From Zingiber officinale (lineage: Eukaryota > Streptophyta > Magnoliopsida > Zingiberales > Zingiberaceae), in assembly GCF_018446385.1 (NCBI RefSeq), contig NC_056000.1, positions 37,051,511-37,115,510 of the forward strand: DNA of 64,000 nt, given 5' to 3'. The translations under genes and the position numbers were made by a program. This document shows, piece by piece, positions 46,154 through 57,339 of this stretch (the stretch's first letter is position 1; each line of letters opens with the position of its first letter). The notes beneath the pieces are model-generated. The model was not told the origin of the DNA, made no database searches, and worked only from the letters and a program-made list of their open reading frames with translations.

Positions 46154-47210
46154 GAAGATGGAAGACATTGGATGATTCACAACGGTGATGCTGACGTAAG
46201 AGAAGCTCGACATACTGGTACAAGCTCGAGCAGCCAAGGTAGTGGAGCATCAACAATAATAGGCGCTGGTTGAACGCCAAGAGCAGGAGCCCGCAACATC
46301 AATCGTTGGTCATGGTCGAGCGGACTGAGTATCCACTCGGGGTAATAGCAAGAAGCCGACTGACACATATGGAGAAGAGTCCAATGTGCTTATCCCCTTC
46401 CACTGAGCGTTGTTCAGGACCCCATCGGAGGAATGGGACTGAGCAGACAAAGACCGGGGGTCTTCTTCAGACGATGCGCCCGTTCGAGATGCAAGAAAAG
46501 GGAAGGCACTCAGGGAGGATCATTCGCCCGAGTGGATCAATCAACAGTTTTCGGAGGAGATTCTGAATGACGCTTTGCCAAGGCATTACACTCCGCTGGC
46601 GATCGGAGAGTACAACGGAACCACCGACCCAAACGACCACTTGGCCAAATTTGATAATGCGGCCACCCTTAATCAGTACACCGACGGAGTTAAATGTCGG
46701 GTCTTCCTCATCACTCTTTCTGGATCAGCACAACGTTGGTTCAAGAGGTTGCCAGACGGATCAATCCACAACTTCAAGGACTTCCGAATAGCATTCCTTC
46801 ACCACTTTGCTAGCAGCAGTTGCCACCAGAAGACGAGCGCGAATTTGTTCTCACTGAAGCAAGGGCCCAAAGAAGCATTGAGGGTCTACATCCAGTGCTT
46901 CAATCAGGTGGCCATGGACATCCTAGCGGTCTTCTCGGATGTATTGGTGTACACCTTCACCCAAGGGTTCACCGAAGGAGAGTTCTTCCGATTGCTCATT
47001 CGGAAGCCACCAAGCGAATTCGGCCACCTGCAAAAGAAGGCTACCGAATACATCAACGTGGAAGAAGCCCAAGCGGCAAGGAGAAGGGAGATGCCCACCG
47101 AGCCCGCAGGAGCATCTGAATGGCGACAGCTAAGTAGCCATCAATCCCTTAAGGTGCCTCGATCGGGAGGATCCCAGCCACACCATGAGTCCAGGACGTA
47201 TGCCGTGTAG
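46154..47210 (+). pseudogene. Gypsy B gag (conserved domain open)
   Basis: A start-like ATG at 46158 leads into an early TGA, so the N-terminal part is broken. The conserved Gag domain is open for 211 codons from 46575 (RHYTPLAIGEYNGTTDPNDH) through FKDFRIAFLHHFASSSCHQK, LRVYIQCFNQVAMDILAVF and FGHLQKKATEYINVEEAQAA to a stop at 47208-47210. It matches gypsy A Gag along its length and forms the structural protein of the particle in this family. Confidence 0.8.
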
Positions 47211-47636
47211 CATGTGGCAGCCGATCACCCAAAGGCTGCAAAGGGTAAAATATGATTGCTAATATTTTGTTCCTTCCATTAGTCAACGACACACAACATC
47301 TGAGACTACTATGACCTGACACCAGTATCCAACAGGACGACCCCAAGGGGGTATCGTCGTCAGTCATTATCTCTTGATCGGAGACACAAGCACCGATCAA
47401 CCAAGCGAATGGAAGAAGAAAGGACGACGACCGAGCCCCGTCACCACTAGCCCCAGCGAAGGAACAAGCCAAGTCCCGCCCGAGCTTCCCCCGAGCGTTG
47501 CAGGCCTTCGGTTTGAGAGGAGGAGAATAAGAGCAATGCCGCTCGGGGAAAAATAGGAATGATCGCTGGTGGGTCGACCGACGGTGATTCCAACCGGACA
47601 AGGAAGTCGCACGCTCGGTGACTCAAGATTCACGCC

Positions 47637-49241
47637 ATGGGCTGCAGCAAGGAGAGAGCTGAAGGGTCCGAAATCATCTTCGGTTTGAGGGACCTAGAGG
47701 GAGTAGAGATCTCTCATGACAATGCGCTAATCATCCGAGCAGTAATCACTCACTACGTTATCCACCGAACTTTTGTTGACACAGGGAGTTTGGTGAATAT
47801 CATATTCAAGAAGGCGTTTGATTAGCTGCAAATTGACTGGAGCAATTTGCTACCCATGACGACTCCACTCTATGGATTCACAGGTAACAAAGTGTTACCG
47901 ATCGGCCAAGTCCGTCTGGCCGTCTCGCTCTGGGAGGAGCCTCTAAAGAGGACAATGACCACCAATTTCATTGTGGTGGACGCGCCATCGGCCTACAACG
48001 TCATATTGGGCCGACCAGCACTCAATGAGTTCCGAGCGGTGGTGTCCACCTTTTGCTAGAAGATCAAATTCCTGGTGGACGACAAGGTGGGTGAAGTCAA
48101 GGGTGACCAGTTAGCCGCTCGGTGATGCTACGCCGAGATGGTCAAATCAGAAGCAAGGGTCACTCGGAAAGACCTTCACTTGGAGGTGAATGCGATTACA
48201 GAGAGAGACCTCCTATGCTGGTCTATGACAAAAAAGAGGAGGTTCAGATCCACCACAGCCGGTTGGAGACAACCACCTTCATCGTCGCCGACCTGGAATG
48301 TGAGAAGAAGGTAGAGTAGGTCCCCTGCCTCAGACAAAATCATGACGTATTCGTCTGGTTGACACATGAGCTCCCAGGGATTTCACCGAGCGTGGCTCAG
48401 CACGAGCTTGACGTCCGATTGAATGCTAGGCCCATGAAGCAGAAAAAGATGGACTTCAGCGTGGAGCAAAACTTGATCATTCGGGCGGAGATCGAAAAAT
48501 TATTGGAGGTCGGACACATCCAGAAATTCCAATTCCCGAGCTGGCCTGCTAATGTTGTGATGGTCTCAAAGCAGGGCAACAAATAGAGGGTCTACATCAA
48601 CTTCCATGATTTGAACAAGACATGCCTGAAGGATTTCTACCCGTTACCAAGGATCGATTAGATGGTGGACTCTACGTCAGGCTGCGAGCTGATCTACATG
48701 CTCGATGTGTACCAAGGGTACCACCAAATGTCGCTCGCCTAAGAGGATCAAGAGAAGATCAGCTTTATCACGGCCGATGAAACATATTGCTACAACGTGA
48801 TGTCATTCGGATTGAAAAACGTCGGCGCCACCTACCAGAGGCTGATGAATAAAATGTTCCATCGGCAGATCGACCATAACATTGAGGTATATGTCGATGA
48901 CATATTAATAAAATCCCTCTAAGCTACTAATCTTTGTGCAAATATTGAAGAAACATGTTGAACCTTAAGGGCATACGGGATAAAGCTGAACCCGAGCAAA
49001 TGTTTGTTCGGCGCAAAGAATGGCTGCTTCCTCTGATACATCGTCACTGAACGGGACATCGAGGCGAATCCAAGCAAGGTGAAGGCGCTACAAGATATGC
49101 CTCTGCCCAGTAGCCTGAAGAAGGCCCAACGACTAACTGAATTGATCACCATGCTGTCAAGGTTCATCTCCAAGTCATCTGACTGGAGTCATCCGTTCTT
49201 CAAGGTGTTGCGCTGAGCGACGAAATTTCAATGGGGCGTAG
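47637..49241 (+). pseudogene. Gypsy B protease and reverse transcriptase (interrupted)
   Basis: Protease shows RTFVDTGSLVNIIF, an intact D-T-G, at about 47765-47810. RT follows from 48359 (TSGCELIYMLDVYQGYHQ, CYNVMSFGLKNVGATYQRL) with an intact catalytic YVDDILIKSL near 48890. Stops are scattered (for example near 48056, 48316, 48584, 48658 and 48920). The frame is cut at 49241 by the left LTR of copia B, just past the RT connection region. Confidence 0.85.
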
Positions 49242-51844
49242 TGTTGGTTAGTCCTAGGAAAATGTACTGGTTCCACTGTACAAAAATTTTTTGTACAAGT
49301 GTCGAACCTTTCCTTAAATAACCTATTGTGTTCTTTAGAAGTTAAATTAGGAATCGCAGACGGAACTTAACATCATTGATTCTAAATTTAACTTATCTGT
49401 TCTTAATGGTTTAGATTTGAATCGCAAGCGGAACTTAACACTATTGATTCAAATCCACCTATGTTATTAATTCCATTAAATATTAATTTCCAAAATTGGC
49501 TTCCAGGACTGCATGGCGAGGTACATGGTCTTCTTGGATATGGGAGCAACCACCACCGCCTAGACAAAGCCTTTTAAGGAAAGCTAATATTTAATTTCTT
49601 TAAATAACTCTAGGTTAACCAAAAAGAACAATCAAATCACAAATTCGAAAAACAAAACAAAAAGAAACACATCTTCGAAACAAATGTGAAAATCTAGAAT
49701 CTAATGCCTCTTGTGTTTGGAATTCATACAAAAGAAATACAACTAGTATAATGCGGAAATTAATTACTAATTATACCTTCCTTTGTATGCAACGACCTCT
49801 TGATCTTCTACCGTATTCCTCTTTTTATCCCGGACGTTGTGTGGGCAATGATCTACCGGGATGAGAATCCACCTAAGCCACCTTCTTCTCCACGCATGAT
49901 TCGGCCACCACAAATATTCCATGAATAGATGTGATTCGGTCACCACCACCGAGCTCCAAGGGATACTTCCTTTCTCTCCTTCTTCTCCATGTTAAATCCG
50001 GCCATCTTCAAGCTCCATGAGATTACAAGGTCCGGCCAATGAAGAAGAAAGAAAAGGAAGAAGGAAAAATAATAGGGTTGGCCACCACCAAGGAAGAAAA
50101 GAGAGGAAGAAAAATAATAGAGTCGTTCGCATAAAGACACCTCTACCCCCTCTTTTATAATCCTTGGTCTTGGCAAATAAGGAAATTTAAATAAAAATTT
50201 CCTTAATTCCTTTGCCATGAAAAAGAAAAATTATTTTAATTAAAAATAATTTCCTTTTTTCAATTACAATGGCCGGCCACCTCTTTAGCTATAAACAAGG
50301 AGAGTTTTAATAAGAATTAAAACTTCCTAATTTGGCTCCAGAATTTTAAATAAAAATTTCTCCAATAATTTTTCCCTTCATGGTGGATTATAAAAAGGAA
50401 ATTTTATAAAATAAAATCTTTCTTTTAAACGTGTGGATGATTTCCAAAAAGGAAAGTTATCTCTAAAAATTAAAATCTCCTTTCAATCTACAAATAAGGA
50501 AAGATATCAAATCTTTTCTTAATCTTTTGTAGAAACTAATAAAAGAGAATATTTAATTTTTAAACTCTCTTTTAAATCATGAACATGGTTAAAAAGGAAA
50601 GTTTTCTTAAAATTAAAATTCACCTTTCAATTTACAAATAAGGAAAGATTTCAAATCTTTTCTTAATCTTTTGTAGAAAGCTATAAAAGGAAAGATTTAA
50701 ATTTCAAACTCTCTTTTAAAACCATGGAATCCACATAAGAAAAATTTATAAATAAAATCCTTTTTAATATAATGTGGCCGGTCACATCATGCTTGGACTC
50801 CAAGCATTGGCCGACCACCAACTTGGCTCAACCTTTGGGTCTTGGTCGGCCCTAGCTTGGGTTCCAAGCTAGCTTGGCCGACCACCAAAGAGTGGGTAAG
50901 AAGGTGGGTATATGGTGGGTATAAATCTCTATATACAAGAGGCTATGATAGGGACCGAGAGGAGGAATTGATTTTGGTCTCCCGATGAAATTAAGCTTCC
51001 AGTGTTCGTCCCGAACACACAACTTAACTTCATCAATAATAATTCATACCACTAAAGAATTATTATTGAACTACCGCACCAATCCCAAATTACATTTTGG
51101 GCTCCTTCTTATTATGAGTGTGTTAGTCTCCCTGTGTTTAAGATGTCGAATGTCCACTAATTAAATGAGTTACTGACAACTCACTTAATTAATATCTTAG
51201 TCCAAGAGTAGTACCACTCAACCTTATCGTCATGTCGGACTAAGTCCACCTGCAGGGTTTAACATGACAATCCTTATGAGCTCCTCTTGGGGACATTATC
51301 AACCTAGATTACTAGGACACAGTTTCTTCTATAATCAACAACACACACTATAAGTGATATCATTTCCCAACTTATCAGGCTTATTGATTTATCAAACTAA
51401 ATCTCACCCATTGATAAATTAAAGAAATGAATATCAAATATATGTACTTGTTATTATATTAGGATTAAGAGCACACACTTCCATAATAACTAAAGTCTAG
51501 TTCTTTTATCAAGTCAGTATAAAAAGAACTTACCTAAAATGATCTTACTCAATACACTTAGAGTGTACTAGTGTAATTTATTAGTCAAGATAAACTAATA
51601 CCCAATTATACTACGGCTATTCCAATGGTTTATTCCTTTCCATCTTAGTCGTGAGCAACTGTTTATAATTTATAAAGAACCGATAACATGATCTTTTGTG
51701 TGTGACACCACACACCATGTTATCTAAAATATAAATTAATTGAACAACTGCATTTATCATAAATGTAGACATTTGACCAATGTGATTCTTATTTCTAGAT
51801 AAATGTTTATACCAAAATCTAGGCTTTTAATATACATCCTAACA
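49242..51844 (-). repeat. Copia B 3' LTR
   Basis: 2603 bp, TGTTGGTTAG...CATCCTAACA, similar to the copia A LTRs at both ends but with a divergent, longer middle (about 49660-50940). It is followed by the PPT complement ATCTCCTACTTAT. The left edge interrupts gypsy B RT sequence. Confidence 0.85.
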
Positions 51845-53386
51845 ATCTCCTACTTATACTAAAAGATTATGCTGCCATAAATACTGTCATACATCTGATT
51901 TCCATCCATTCAACATGTCCATCAAAAGCTCTTGCCTTAAGGACCTTAGTGAAAAGATCTACAGGTTATCACTTGATGCAATATATGCGGCAACAACTTC
52001 TCCTCGTTTATACGATGTCTCGTATTGGGTGGTACTTGCGCTCTATTGTGTTTACTTGCCTTACAGACTTATGGTTTCTTCGAGTTTGCTACTGCACCAT
52101 TATTATTACAATAAATTGTAATAATTTTTGGGCAAACCAGAAAACATGTCTAAGTTCATCATGAAGTATTTGAGCCATACAGCTTCTATGACTGTCTCAG
52201 GGGCTGCCACTTACTCAGCTTCCATAGTGGAGTCTGAAAAGCACCTATGCTTAACACTCCTCCATAGTTATGACTTTACCTCCTAAAGTAAACACAAAAC
52301 CCTGAGGTTGACTTACTATTGTCCCTTTCCGATTGGATGTTAAAATCCATGCAACCCACAGGGAACAAATTACCTGCCTTGTAAGCTAGCATATAATCTC
52401 TAGTGCCTCTAAGGTACTTCAATATATGCTTTACCGCAGACAAATGTCCTTGTCCAGAGTTGCTTTGATATCTGCTAACCATGCCCACGGCAAAACAGAT
52501 ATCCAGTCTCGTACACAGCATTGCATACATCAGACTTCCTACAGCCGAAGCATAAGGAACTACCTTCATGTCCTTTATTTCCTTTGATGTCTTCTGAGAC
52601 ATCTCTTTAGATAAAGCTACTCCATACCTAAAAGGTAAGAAACCTTTCTTGGAGTTCTGCATGCTAAAACGAGCTAAGATTGTTTCGATATATGAAGCTT
52701 GGGATAAGTAAAATATATTCTTTTCTTACGATCCCTTTGATCCCAAGAATATATGCATTCTCCCAAGTCCTTCATATCAAATTGTTTGGACAACTATACC
52801 CTTAATTCTGACAACACTTTGATATTGTTTTCAACTACCAAAAATGTTATCTACGTATAGTACAAGAAATACCACCACGTTTCCATCACACTCTTTGTAT
52901 ACACAAGACTCATTCGGTTATTAAATAAATCCAAAGGTCTGGATTACTTCATTAAACCAGATGTTCCAAGACCTTGAAGCTTTGCTTCAGTCCATAGACT
53001 GATTGAGCTTGCACACAAGATGCTTCTTTGTTCTTTGCAATGAACCCTTCTGGTTGCTTTATATGGATGTTTTCTTCAAGACTTCCATTAAGGAAAGCTG
53101 TCTTGACATCCACTTGCTAAATCTCATAGATAAAAGAATCCGGGTAAACTTAAGCATGGCTACCGGTAAAAAAAGTTTTCTTTTTCAACAAGCCTTATTT
53201 TGAAAGTTTCTAACTTTCTGTCTATCCCTCTTTTCCCATTGTAGACTTATTTTTATCCAATGGCTTTTACACCATTTGGTGATTTTATAAGCTTCCAGAC
53301 TCTATTAGAATACATATATTCTAATTCTGTATTCTTTGCAAAGATGCTGCATCTTTATCTTGGAGTGCTTCATCATATGTCCGGAG
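51845..53386 (-). pseudogene. Copia B RT and RNase H fragments
   Basis: The longest open piece is 128 codons (52662-52276), with PYASAVGSLMYAMLCTR, KHILKYLRGTRDYMLAYK and SERDNSKSTSGF, matching the end of copia A RT. The rest matches copia A RNase H and RT with many frameshifts. It ends at the ATCAG target of the nested element. Confidence 0.82.
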
Positions 53387-53391
53387 ATCAG

Positions 53392-55007
53392 TGTTAGGAC
53401 CGAAAAGTAGCTAGAGGGGGGGGGGGGGGGGGAATAGCTCTTCGCGTGCTCGTTGATCGGCGTTGCTTGTTTCTTCAAGGATGCGCAGCGGAAATACAAA
53501 GAAACAAATACAAACACGCTAACACTTGGATTTTACTTGGTATCCACCTCCAAGGGAGGTGACTAATCCAAGGATCCACACAACGCACGCACCCTCCACT
53601 AATGAAACTCTCCTTTATGATAACTACCAAGGGCGGAGAAGCCCTACAAGACTCAATACAAGAAGAAGAAAGGGTAGTAAAGAAATACAAGCTTACAAGC
53701 TTACAATGAGTGCACAAACCTTAACCCTAGTTTCTTCTTCTTGCTTTGATCCGCCTCTTGACTTGGAAGAGCCTCCAAGAACCTTCAAGAACTGGCGATC
53801 TCGAGCTTAAGAAGAGTTGTGGAGGAGCTCGTGAAGATCTGGAATGAATCGGTGAAGTGCTGCCGAAGGAAATGAACGCCTGCGGCTTAAATCGACGCTA
53901 ACGGTCGAATCCCGATCGATTGGAATGCTCCCAATCGATCGGGGAGGCTTTGGATCGATCCACGGATCGATCCAGAGCGCCTCTGTGCTCTGGAAAAACT
54001 TCTGGATCGATCCACGGATCGATCCAGCGCTTATCGCGCGAAGCAGCAGCGTCCCAATCGATCCACTGATCGATTGGGACCTCTGGATCGATCCACGGAT
54101 CGATCCAAAGGGGTTCTGTTCGCGGGGACTCACCGGATCGATCGGTGGATCGATCCAGATCTTCTGGATCGATCCACTGATCGATCCAGATCTGCTGGAT
54201 CGATCCACGGATCGATCCAGACCTGCTGGATCAATCCACGGATCAATCCAAACCTGCTGGATCAATCCATGGATCAATCCAAACCTGCTGGATCAATCGG
54301 CTGATCAATCCAGATCTTGGTTTTTGCCCAAAACCAAGCCCAAAGCCCCCTAAACCAACATCTAGTCAACCATGACTTGTTGGTACATAAGACCTAGCAT
54401 CCGGTCACCCTTGACCAGCTAGGACTCTCTCACCAAGTGTCTGGTCAATCCCTTTGACCCACTTGGACTTTTCTCTTCTTGCCAAGTATCCGGTCGCTCC
54501 CTAAGACCTACTTGGACTTTTCTTTCTCATGCCAAGTATCCGGTCAATCCCTTTGACCTACTTGGACTCTCACCAGATGTCTGGTCAACCTTGACCCATC
54601 TGGATTTCTCTTGCCTGGCTTCACTCACCAGGACTTTCCCAATTGCCTAGCTTCACTCACTAGGTCTTTCACCTGGCTTCACTCACCAGGATTTTTCTCC
54701 TGCCTAGCTTCACTCACTAGGACTTCCCAATTGCCTAGCTTCACTCACTAGGTCTTTCACCTGGCTTCACTCACCAGGATTTTCCTCCTGCCTAGCTTCA
54801 CTCACTAGGTCTTTCACCTGGCTTCACTCACCAGGATTTTTCTCCTGCCTAACATCCCAGTTAGGACTTCCCAGTCAAGTATCCGGTCATCCTTGACATA
54901 CTTGACTCTTCTTCAATCAACCTTGAATTGTCAAACATCGAAACCCAAACCAAGACTCAAGCTTGGTCAACCAGGTCAACCTTGACCTGAGGGATGTTGC
55001 ACCAGCA
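53392..55007 (-). repeat. Gag-only element, 3' LTR (left)
   Basis: 1616 bp, TGTTAGGACCG...TTGCACCAGCA. It contains a 17-bp G run (53416-53432), a palindrome array (53914-54315), then tandem CTGGCTTCACTCACCAGG / CTAGCTTCACTCACTAGG units (about 54600-54870). It is longer than its partner mainly because the palindrome array has more units and the G run is longer. Confidence 0.92.
53914..54315. repeat. Palindrome array in the left LTR (GGATCGATCC units)
   Basis: A series of about ten hairpin units of the form TGGATCGATCC-ACGGATCGATCCA, separated by short GC-rich spacers. Several later units read GGATCAATCC instead, a CG-to-CA change, which destroys the palindrome. Because the motif is self-complementary, it creates open frames on both strands repeating Ile-Asp-Arg-Ser or Gly-Ser-Ile; these are not proteins. 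Confidence 0.9.
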
Positions 55008-55565
55008 ATCTCCCCCTTTTTGATGTTTGACAATACCAACACTATCACTTACAATACCACCTGTAAGTTAGGCTAATCTCATAGCCTAAACCTTCTTCAT
55101 GCCACTAGGTAATGAATACATAAGTTAAGCCCTTCATTCTCCCCATAAGAGGGCAAACTCCCTCTAGGTGATAAAAGTCTAACTTACTCCCTTTCATTCT
55201 CCCCCTATTGGCACACATCAAACCATGCCCCATTTTTGGGCACACTTCAACAGATTCACTTATTGAAAACTCTCCCCCTGAAGAGTTGCTCATCGTCGTT
55301 CACAACTTCACTCATTGTGATCAGCACGATAATGAAGGTCCGATACCCTTCATTAACCTTAACCCTACATTCTCCCCCAATGTAGACAAATGCCCATCCT
55401 TGAGCATTATCCACTTGAAACCACTTGAACAATGAGGATATCCACTCCCCATTAAAGTTCAAACGCTCAACCTTGAGCATGTTCTTAACGGAAGGTTAAC
55501 CACCTTCCAAGGTTCATGAAAAATAATTTTTATGTCTTTAAAGAGTCCCTCCCCCTAAAGACATG
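55008..55565 (-). other. Repeated polypurine tracts next to the 3' LTR
   Basis: On the plus strand the complement CTCCCC(C) recurs at about 55011, 55139, 55199, 55273, 55372 and 55548. On the element's strand these are AGGGGGAGA-type purine runs, the first one touching the LTR at the position of the plus-strand primer. Multiple PPT-like runs in this place are a known Sirevirus feature. Confidence 0.7.
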
Positions 55566-57339
55566 GTGGTAACTTCTGTCATTGCACCAACAATGACTTG
55601 GAATCCCTAAAACTTTAGGAAACCCAAATTTTAGAAGTTTTGAGGTTCAAATATTCAAAATTTGAAACAAACCTCAACCTAAACTTCAACTTAGCCTTCC
55701 TTAACCAATCCATCCTTGTTTTCAACATGAAAACACCCTCTAAAGGTATACAAACTTATCTTGAGAGGTTAGGAATGGTTACATTGACTAAAATAGGTTT
55801 AGAGCGCTGAAATCAGACCTTCCCAGCCAAAATCAGCGTCCTGGATCGATTGGAGTTGGGTTCCAATCGATTCAACCTATTTGAATCGATCCACTGATCG
55901 ATTCAGGATGTGTGGATCGATCGGCTGATCGATCCAGCGAGCTTCTGCTCGCTAGAATTGCCTTCTGAATCGATCCACTGATCGATTCAGGCACTCCAAT
56001 CGATCCATGGATCGATTGGAGCTCTGATAGTTGCTGAAATTCAAAATCAGCCAACTTCAGAAATCCCTAGAAAATTCTACAAAAATCCAAAAATCATGAA
56101 ATTTCGTGTAGACATTTCTTAGGGCATAATTTATCAAGGAAAAATAGTTTTCTAAGAAAATACCTCATATTTTCAAAGATTGACACAAACTTGAAAGCTT
56201 GCTAAAACTTTAGCGTTTTCTTCAAGTTTGTGTCTAACTATTCAATGGTGATTACTATCAAAAGATAGCCTTCACCAAGGTTTTCCAAAAGCATTTTGAA
56301 ATAATTTTCAAAGCCAATATCCCATCACATTCCTTGGGCTTAATGCACATGACTTGTACATTAGCTTTCCCAATGATGGGAAAACACATAACTATGTGTT
56401 TTGATGAACCTAAAACTCAAAAGAATGCACTAAATCAACATCTTGAGTTTTGTTCATCTTTCTAACATCTCACTTGTATCTAATGTGCACTAAAACACAT
56501 ACAAGTCACCTTATAGTCCTTGTGAGATGTGAGATTTTAGTTTTGCCCTATTCTAGGGATCATGCATATCTATCTTGGCATTTTAGAGATATTAGACATC
56601 CACCTAGGATGTCACTTGTTAATAAGTGTTGTTAAATGTCATTTGTCTTTAATTACAAGGAATTAAACTTAATGCATGATTATGTTATGGCATACATCAA
56701 AAGGAGATAATGTTCAAAAGAAAGTACCCTATAGCTACATGATGCATGTGTGTCATGACATGGTTTTTTTTTTTTTTTTTTGATTTTTCATAGTAAGATA
56801 TGAATGCAACAATAAATATGATGTCATGGCATATGATGGGCAAGTAATCATGGCAAGTTTTAGCATAAATAAGAATATACCTAGATTCCCTATCTAAGTA
56901 TCCTTAACCACTTAGCTACCTTAAAAGGTTAAACCTAGATTGCCCTAAATGCTTCAAGAAAATGCCAAAACCTAAATTGACATTTATATTTCTCTTGATT
57001 TGTTTATGCCACTTAAAAATTAAGCATATCCTCAAATATTGGCATATTCCATTTTTCCTCAAGAGTAAACACATAAATCAAGGCCCGGATTGTCTTAAAA
57101 TTTCTAAGAGAATACCAAAATCTCAACTTGGTATTTCTCTAGGTTTTCCCAATTTATGCCTTTTTTAAGATAAAATCAATATTCCACCATTAGGCACATT
57201 TTACTCTTTCAAGGAGTAAATAATAATTCCATTTCATTTTCAAAGGTTAACAAAAACCTTGAAAATGCTCCTTGAGTGTCAATTTCCTCAAAGTTGGGTT
57301 AACTACCCTTCTAATCGGAGTTGACACTCTCTAACCCAT
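55566..57339 (-). other. 3' non-coding region of the gag-only element, with a second palindrome cluster
   Basis: Between the Gag stop and the purine tracts there is no pol-like sequence in any frame that I can recognise. At 55843-56022 there are four or five more GATCGAT hairpins of the LTR type (CTGATCGATTCAG, GGATCGATCGGCTGATCGAT). A 20-bp T run lies near 56766. The rest is AT-rich with short unrelated frames. Confidence 0.7.

Noticed and set aside
53475..53810. Frames of 80 and 94 codons identical at 53475-53810 and 59286-59621
   Set aside because: They are LTR sequence of the gag-only element; identity reflects LTR duplication, not selection.
53807..54353. Frames of 76-156 codons on both strands repeating Ile-Asp-Arg-Ser or Gly-Ser-Ile-His
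   Set aside because: They come from self-complementary GGATCGATCC repeats, which are open on both strands by composition. The same frames appear at 59504-60124 in the other LTR.
54600..54870. Short repeats of CTGGCTTCACTCACCAGG type, considered as a separate regulatory array
   Set aside because: They are tandem units within the LTR, present in both LTRs, and I see no reason to call a function.
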